Assembly: GCA_023441905.1 (NCBI GenBank)
Contig: JAEZNC010000187.1
Location: 1-5,700 of the forward strand
Source of the DNA: Bacillota bacterium
GTDB lineage: Bacteria; Bacillota; Clostridia; Christensenellales; SZUA-584
Direction of reading: 5' to 3'
DNA length: 5,700 bases
Shown: positions 4,960-5,700 of the stretch, piece after piece
Layout: every line of letters begins with the position of its first letter
How positions within the stretch are numbered: the first letter of the stretch is position 1
Program-made: the position numbers and the translations under genes
The notes under the pieces: model-generated
Told to the model about the DNA's origin: nothing
The model's database searches: none
The model's input: the letters and a program-made list of their open reading frames with translations, nothing else

Positions 4960-5700
4960 TTGATTTCCAAATATGAGGTGCTCGACACGATTAAAATGAT
5001 CGACACCGAAAACCTTGACGTGAGAACCATCACCATGGGCATATCGCTGCGGGACTGCGTGAGCGCGGACGCGCGTGTTTGCTGCGACAACATAATTAGG
5101 AAGATCGTCGACAAAGCCAAAGACCTTGTGCGTATAGGCGACGATATCGCGCGAGAGTTTGGCGTACCGATTGTCAACAAGCGCATTTCCGTCACGCCCA
5201 TTTCGGAAATAGCGGCGGCAAGCGGCATCAATGATTACACGGTATTTGCCAAAGCGCTCGACAAAGCGGCGGCGGATACGGGCGTGAATTTTATCGGCGG
5301 GTTTGGCGCCCTGGTTCACAAGGGCGAAACGAAAAGCGATACGGTGCTGATCGATTCGCTGCCGTCGGCGCTGGCAGAAACGCAGCGCGTATGCGCGTTT
5401 GTCAATGTGGCAAGCACGCGCAGCGGCATCAACATGGATGCGGTAAAAAAGATGGGGCGCGTGATTAAGCAAACCGCGGAACTGACGGCGGCGGGCGGCG
5501 GCATCGGCTGCGCCAAGTTTGTGGTGTTTGCCAACGCGATTGAGGATAATCCTTTTATGGCGGGCGCATTTTGCGGCTCGGGCGAGCCCGAATGCGCGAT
5601 CAATGTGGGCGTCAGCGGGCCGGGCGTTGTGAAAGCGGCGCTCGAAAAGGTGAAGGGCGAAAGCTTTGACGTGGTGGCCGAGGTTATTAAAAAGACGGCG
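4960..5700 (+). CDS. UPF0210 / DUF711 (PFL-like) family protein, N-terminal part
   Basis: 247 codons are open from TTG 4960 to the window edge; the family is about 450 residues, so just over half is present. Hallmarks are [13 protein letters not shown] (2-14), [12 protein letters not shown] (19-30), [10 protein letters not shown] (73-82), the [10 protein letters not shown] segment (113-122, where relatives often read GGFSALVQKG), a Gly-rich [14 protein letters not shown] stretch in the middle, and the GVSGPGVVK loop near the end of the visible part. It is a cytoplasmic protein of unknown biochemical role; the name reflects a fold related to pyruvate formate-lyase, with no glycyl-radical chemistry shown. 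The start is fixed by GGAGG (4947-4951) 8 nt before the TTG. It lies 30 nt behind the lipoprotein gene with no promoter or terminator between, so it is probably co-transcribed and cre-controlled. In many Bacillota an ACT-domain gene precedes this family; here it does not. No stop or frameshift is seen. Confidence 0.92.
   Translation, partial: MISKYEVLDTIKMIDTENLDVRTITMGISLRDCVSADARVCCDNIIRKIVDKAKDLVRIGDDIAREFGVPIVNKRISVTPISEIAAASGINDYTVFAKALDKAAADTGVNFIGGFGALVHKGETKSDTVLIDSLPSALAETQRVCAFVNVASTRSGINMDAVKKMGRVIKQTAELTAAGGGIGCAKFVVFANAIEDNPFMAGAFCGSGEPECAINVGVSGPGVVKAALEKVKGESFDVVAEVIKKTA

Noticed and set aside
4354..5472. 372-codon minus-strand ORF spanning the lipoprotein and UPF0210 genes
   Set aside because: It is long, but it is antisense to two well-supported genes, its product is Arg/His/Ile-rich without domains, and it has no promoter or ribosome binding site. 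GC-rich third positions on the plus strand explain the lack of stops.

Overview
The window reads as chromosomal DNA of a Gram-positive member of the Bacillota, most likely class Clostridia. The signs are strong AGGAGG-type ribosome binding sites, sigma-A promoters, a CcpA-type operator, three TTG starts, rho-independent terminators, and families typical of that group (PepV-type dipeptidase, DUF378, UPF0210/DUF711). I cannot name a genus.

Layout. (1) Positions 1-492, minus strand: N-terminal 164 residues of a branched-chain amino acid aminotransferase (ilvE), cut by the window edge, with its own promoter at 537-565. (2) Positions 717-3424, plus strand: an apparent four-gene operon. It holds undecaprenyl-diphosphatase (uppP), an M20 dipeptidase (pepV-like), a 100-residue protein of unknown function that overlaps pepV by 4 nt, and a 65-residue DUF378 membrane protein. 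An extended -10 promoter precedes it and a GC-rich terminator (3440-3464) ends it. (3) Positions 3465-3934: about 470 nt with no convincing gene. It contains many short hairpins and, on the minus strand, an 11-codon stretch resembling the start of a cysteine-rich KTR protein of conjugative elements. It is either the wreck of a mobile element or an unrecognised structured RNA. (4) Positions 3935-4147, minus strand: a tiny self-contained unit made of a promoter, a 24-residue single-helix membrane peptide, a second ribosome binding site leading a 4-codon ORF, and a strong bidirectional terminator. (5) Positions 4232-5700, plus strand: a promoter whose -35 box is covered by a perfect match to the CcpA cre consensus, then an uncharacterised lipoprotein, then after 30 nt the first 247 residues of a UPF0210/DUF711 (PFL-like) protein that runs off the window.

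How the genes relate. The uppP-pepV group combines lipid-carrier recycling for the cell wall with intracellular dipeptide breakdown; this is probably transcriptional convenience rather than one pathway. The lipoprotein-UPF0210 pair looks co-transcribed and carbon-catabolite controlled. The most original material is between 3465 and 4260: the hairpin-rich non-coding stretch, the micro-peptide unit and the cre-controlled promoter.
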